DNA of 64,000 nt from assembly GCA_014872875.1 (NCBI GenBank), contig WKFI01000005.1:558001-622000 (forward strand), in the 5' to 3' direction. Made by a program: the position numbers and the translations under genes. This DNA is from Paracoccaceae bacterium. GTDB lineage: Bacteria; Pseudomonadota; Alphaproteobacteria; Rhodobacterales; Rhodobacteraceae. The notes beneath the pieces were generated by a model. That model did not search any database. It had not been told where the DNA came from and was given only the letters and a program-made list of their open reading frames with translations. Below, in pieces: positions 61,772-64,000 of this stretch. Within the stretch, counting starts at the first letter, position 1. Each line of letters begins with the position of its first letter.

Positions 61772-62274
61772 GCGTGGGTCTCCATCTGGGGTTGCTGGGG
61801 TTGAGATTGGACAAACGCGATGGCCGCCACCGGACAGGCCTGGGCGCATTCGCCACATCCGGTACACAGGGCAGGATCGAGTTCGGGCTTGGCACGTCCG
61901 CCGACCTGAAGGCGGAACCGGATTGCACGCGTGTCGCAGAAATCCTGGCACGACCGGCATTCAACCGCATTCAACGCCAGGCACCCGGAATTGATCCGTG
62001 CCTTCCACGGCCAGGGTTGCCCTTCGACAAGGGCGCCGCTCTCACAGGCCTCGATGCAATCGGAACAGAAGGTACAGGCCCCAAGGCTCAGATCGACCTT
62101 GGGAAGATGTCTCTCATCCTGAATGATGATCGCCTCGGGGCAGGCCTTGGCACAGTCGCCGCAGCCGGTGCAGGCCCGGGCAAAGTCCGCGCCGGGCAAC
62201 GCCCCATAGGGTCGCATCACGGGGGCCTCATCAAACCGCCCCCTCAGGAAGGATCTTCGCGTAGCTGCCGTCAT
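61768..62274 (-). CDS. napF: Ferredoxin-type protein NapF
   Basis: 168 residues from the ATG at 62274. Three 4Fe-4S motifs (CTGCGDCAKACP, CTFCSDCIEACE, CTGCGECAQACP) plus extra Cys in CRSCQDFC. NapF takes part in NapA assembly, probably in the cytosol. It is the first gene of the nap operon; its leader holds the FNR-like box. Confidence 0.93.
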   Translation of the reverse strand: MTAATRRSFLRGRFDEAPVMRPYGALPGADFARACTGCGDCAKACPEAIIIQDERHLPKVDLSLGACTFCSDCIEACESGALVEGQPWPWKARINSGCLALNAVECRSCQDFCDTRAIRFRLQVGGRAKPELDPALCTGCGECAQACPVAAIAFVQSQPQQPQMETHA

Positions 62275-62322
62275 GGTTGCTGTTGTCCCTGTCGTGGGAA
62301 AAAACTGTCGCGCAATACAATC

Positions 62323-62362
62323 CTTATGCCTGAGCACTCTATCAGAAATTGACTTATGTCAT
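62323..62362 (-). promoter_or_regulatory. FNR/DNR-like site and promoter for napF
   Basis: The dyad TTGAC-TTAT-GTCAT at 62349-62362 is one or two changes from the FNR-type consensus TTGAT-N4-ATCAA and lies 75-88 bases upstream of napF. A -10-like CATAAG at 62328-62323 is about 30 bases away, the spacing of a class II FNR promoter. The adjacent Crp/Fnr-family gene is the obvious candidate activator. Confidence 0.55.
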
Positions 62363-62776
62363 GTTCATTCGAAACAGTTTGACCTTGCAGGACAGAAAGA
62401 CGTATTGTGTTTCTTGAATTTAAAATTCTTCTAAAACAGAGACTTACCCAATCAACCCACTTGCTTTGTTGAAGAATTCTCATTTCGGTTGTGCTGGCTG
62501 CTACAACTTTGGGGGCACCGTCAATAAGCCGAAAGTACAACACGCAGAGGTCTGGAAAACCTGCGATTTGACCCCATTTTACTGAGGTTTCCTTTGGGTA
62601 AAGCGACGCTTGGTCTCGCACGTCCTGTCCTCCGGACCCGGGCTGGAGCGGAGGTTTCGGGTTCTGCGTCGGAGGCGATTCCCGGTCGACCGCCCTGGCC
62701 GCCAGTTGTATTGCCGTCGCTCTAGCATTATCCCTGAGCTCCGAGTTTGCGCTTCAACAACCTTTGGCAGGTTTTC
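62363..62776. other. Divergent region between nap and crp/fnr-type gene
   Basis: About 414 bases. The first 240 are clearly AT-richer than the flanks and include the palindrome GAATTTAAAATTC. Short frames on both strands resemble no family I can name, so I leave them out. The rightmost 170 bases turn GC-rich. Confidence 0.4.
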
Positions 62777-63463
62777 GTGACCCGATTGGACGCTTCATTG
62801 CTGAAACCTGTGCCACCGTTTTCCCGGATGACGACCGCACAGATCAAGGACGTGCTGGCCCTGGCCACGGCGCGGCTGGCTCCGGCCGGGGAATACATCT
62901 TCGACGAAGGCGCCGAAGCCGCCTCATTCCACTTGCTGCTGGATGGTCACATACAGGTCGAACGGCTGAATGCCGAAGGCGACCGGGTCATCTCCCTCCA
63001 CATCCCCCCCGGGCAATTGTTCGGCATTGCCAAGGCGTTGGGCCGAACCACTTATCCGGCCTCGGCCGTGGCCGCGGTGGATTGTGTGGTGCTGAGCTGG
63101 CCAATGTCACAGTGGTCGGAATTTGCTGACCGCTATGACGGTTTTGCCACTGAAACCTATTCCGTAATCGGCGCCAGGATGGCCGAAATGCACAACCGGA
63201 TCATGGAGCTCGCGACACAGCGCGTCGAACAGAGGATCGCCTGCGCGTTGCTGCGCCTGTCCGAGAAACATGGCCGCCAAGTGGAGGGCGGCACCGAGAT
63301 CGCCTTTCCCATAACTCGCAAGGTCCTGTCCGAAATGACCGGCAGCACCTTGCACACCGTCAGTCGGCTGTTATCCGCGTGGGAACGGGACGAGATCGTG
63401 AAGAGCAAGCGCAAACATATTTTTGTGCTGGATCCCTCCCGTTTGGAGCAGCTTGCCCAATAA
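62777..63463 (+). CDS. Crp/Fnr-family transcriptional regulator (DNR/NnrR type)
   Basis: About 228 residues from the GTG at 62777; the next ATG is at 62828. A cyclic-nucleotide-fold domain (GEYIFDEGAEAASFHLLLDGHIQVERL) is followed by a helix-turn-helix with LSEMTGSTLHTVSRLLSAWE, whose HTVSR recognition helix matches NnrR/DNR types. There is no N-terminal cluster of four Cys, so it is not an oxygen-sensing FNR. It is divergent from nap and probably activates it in response to nitrogen oxides or redox. The ribosome site GGCAGG is modest. Confidence 0.82.
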   Translation: MTRLDASLLKPVPPFSRMTTAQIKDVLALATARLAPAGEYIFDEGAEAASFHLLLDGHIQVERLNAEGDRVISLHIPPGQLFGIAKALGRTTYPASAVAAVDCVVLSWPMSQWSEFADRYDGFATETYSVIGARMAEMHNRIMELATQRVEQRIACALLRLSEKHGRQVEGGTEIAFPITRKVLSEMTGSTLHTVSRLLSAWERDEIVKSKRKHIFVLDPSRLEQLAQ

Positions 63464-63567
63464 AGCGTTTCGAGACCGCTTGAAACTCTGTGTCCCGCTT
63501 TTCGCGTTCGCCCGCGGAAAGAGTCAGCGAGAAAGTGGTACGTCCATTTCTGGAAACGCCACAGGGT

Positions 63568-64000
63568 TCAACGCACCTCCAGGCCCATGCCCGTGACCAG
63601 AACATCCAGGGACATCCGCGCGTGATCCTCGACTTGCCGGACCGAAGGGGCCGGCAAACCGATCAGCACCTCATTGCGCGGCGCCAAAAGCATGGCCGTC
63701 CATAGCCGGATCGCAGTTTCCGGATGATCCACCCCCAGCCTCTGCCGAAAAAACGCCGTCAGTTCGCGGTCCGTATCCTCGGGACCTACGGAAAAGAACG
63801 TCCGTGTCAATTCCGGGCTCTTGCCTCCTTCGGCAATCAGCAGGCGGTAGACTTCAAGATGACTATCTGACAGATGCGCCCGTATGAAACCCACCGCATA
63901 ATCCAACAAGGCGGCCCTTGTATCCGGGTTGGTCAGATGGGTCTCAAACTCCTCCTCCCCGGCCTCGCGCATATGTTTGAGCGCCTCGCCGAACAGCTCT
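63568..64000 (-). CDS. TetR-family regulator, C-terminal part
   Basis: The frame is open to the window edge, so the N-terminal DNA-binding domain is missing. The visible 144 residues (VGFIRAHLSDSHLEVYRLLIAE; TDRELTAFFRQRLGV) look like the AefR-type TetR C-terminal domain. Convergent with the Crp/Fnr gene. The DNA target is unknown. Confidence 0.7.
   Translation of the reverse strand, partial: ELFGEALKHMREAGEEEFETHLTNPDTRAALLDYAVGFIRAHLSDSHLEVYRLLIAEGGKSPELTRTFFSVGPEDTDRELTAFFRQRLGVDHPETAIRLWTAMLLAPRNEVLIGLPAPSVRQVEDHARMSLDVLVTGMGLEVR

Noticed and set aside
62271-62621. 116-residue minus-strand frame upstream of napF
   Set aside because: It overlaps the probable FNR box and promoter, is AT-rich, and shows no family features.
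1-64000. CRISPR array, insertion sequence, prophage or integrase
   Set aside because: No regularly spaced direct repeats, transposase or integrase motifs were seen. The only repeats found are the two-hairpin elements.

Overview
The window looks like chromosome from a marine alphaproteobacterium of the Rhodobacterales (Roseobacter group). The protein families and neighbourhoods fit (hom-glpX-recJ, bolA-dnaJ, CobS/CobT cobaltochelatase, soxBDAG), base composition is GC-rich by eye, and almost all starts carry a purine-rich ribosome binding site. No database search was possible. Identifications rest on motifs, lengths, gene order and remembered family features.

Layout. 1-4.2 kb: the end of a KpsC-like capsule gene, then ribD-nrdR, yjbQ and three small conserved genes. 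4.2-8.7 kb: rpoD and dnaG, housekeeping, on the minus strand. 8.4-13.8 kb: a small exported protein and a heterotetrameric sarcosine oxidase operon, soxB-D-A-G. 14-24.4 kb: an exported amidohydrolase, glutamate dehydrogenase, three Tad-type pilus-like proteins (one VWA protein and two TadE-like pseudopilins), a beta-hydroxyacid dehydrogenase with a divergent LysR regulator, and a cytosolic reductive-dehalogenase/QueG-like corrinoid iron-sulfur protein. 24.4-36 kb: adenylate cyclase, pirin, monooxygenase-fold protein, TetR, lipoprotein, hom-glpX-recJ, tRNA-Glu, hemerythrin, glutathionyl-hydroquinone reductase-like protein, tRNA-Gly and pepT. 36-48 kb: DUF4177, bolA and dnaJ, followed by an accessory-looking block. 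That block holds YdcH, an OxyR-like regulator without the peroxidatic cysteine, a reductase, a ChvI-like orphan response regulator beside two candidate RNAs, a membrane methyltransferase, a trimethylamine-dehydrogenase-family demethylase with a cupin, a LuxR regulator and an arylsulfatase. 48-55 kb: cobS, a possible 63-residue bridging frame, cobT, a methyltransferase, pepP-like and DUF427. 55-62.3 kb: a complete periplasmic nitrate reductase operon, napFDAGHBC, followed by a small membrane protein and a DUF2478 protein. 62.7-64 kb: a divergent Crp/Fnr regulator and a partial TetR regulator.

How the genes fit together. The nap genes, an FNR-like box in front of napF and the divergent Crp/Fnr gene form one respiratory module for low oxygen. 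The DgcA-like demethylase and SoxBDAG could act in sequence (dimethylglycine to sarcosine to glycine), feeding one-carbon units and ammonium into metabolism, but this link is inferred.

The least explained material is non-coding. It includes a family of two-hairpin dispersed repeats (four copies between 36 and 55 kb), a strongly folded segment with a GNRA-type hairpin and a strong terminator after the response regulator, and a lone minus-strand terminator that suggests a small RNA. No insertion sequence, prophage or CRISPR array was recognised.
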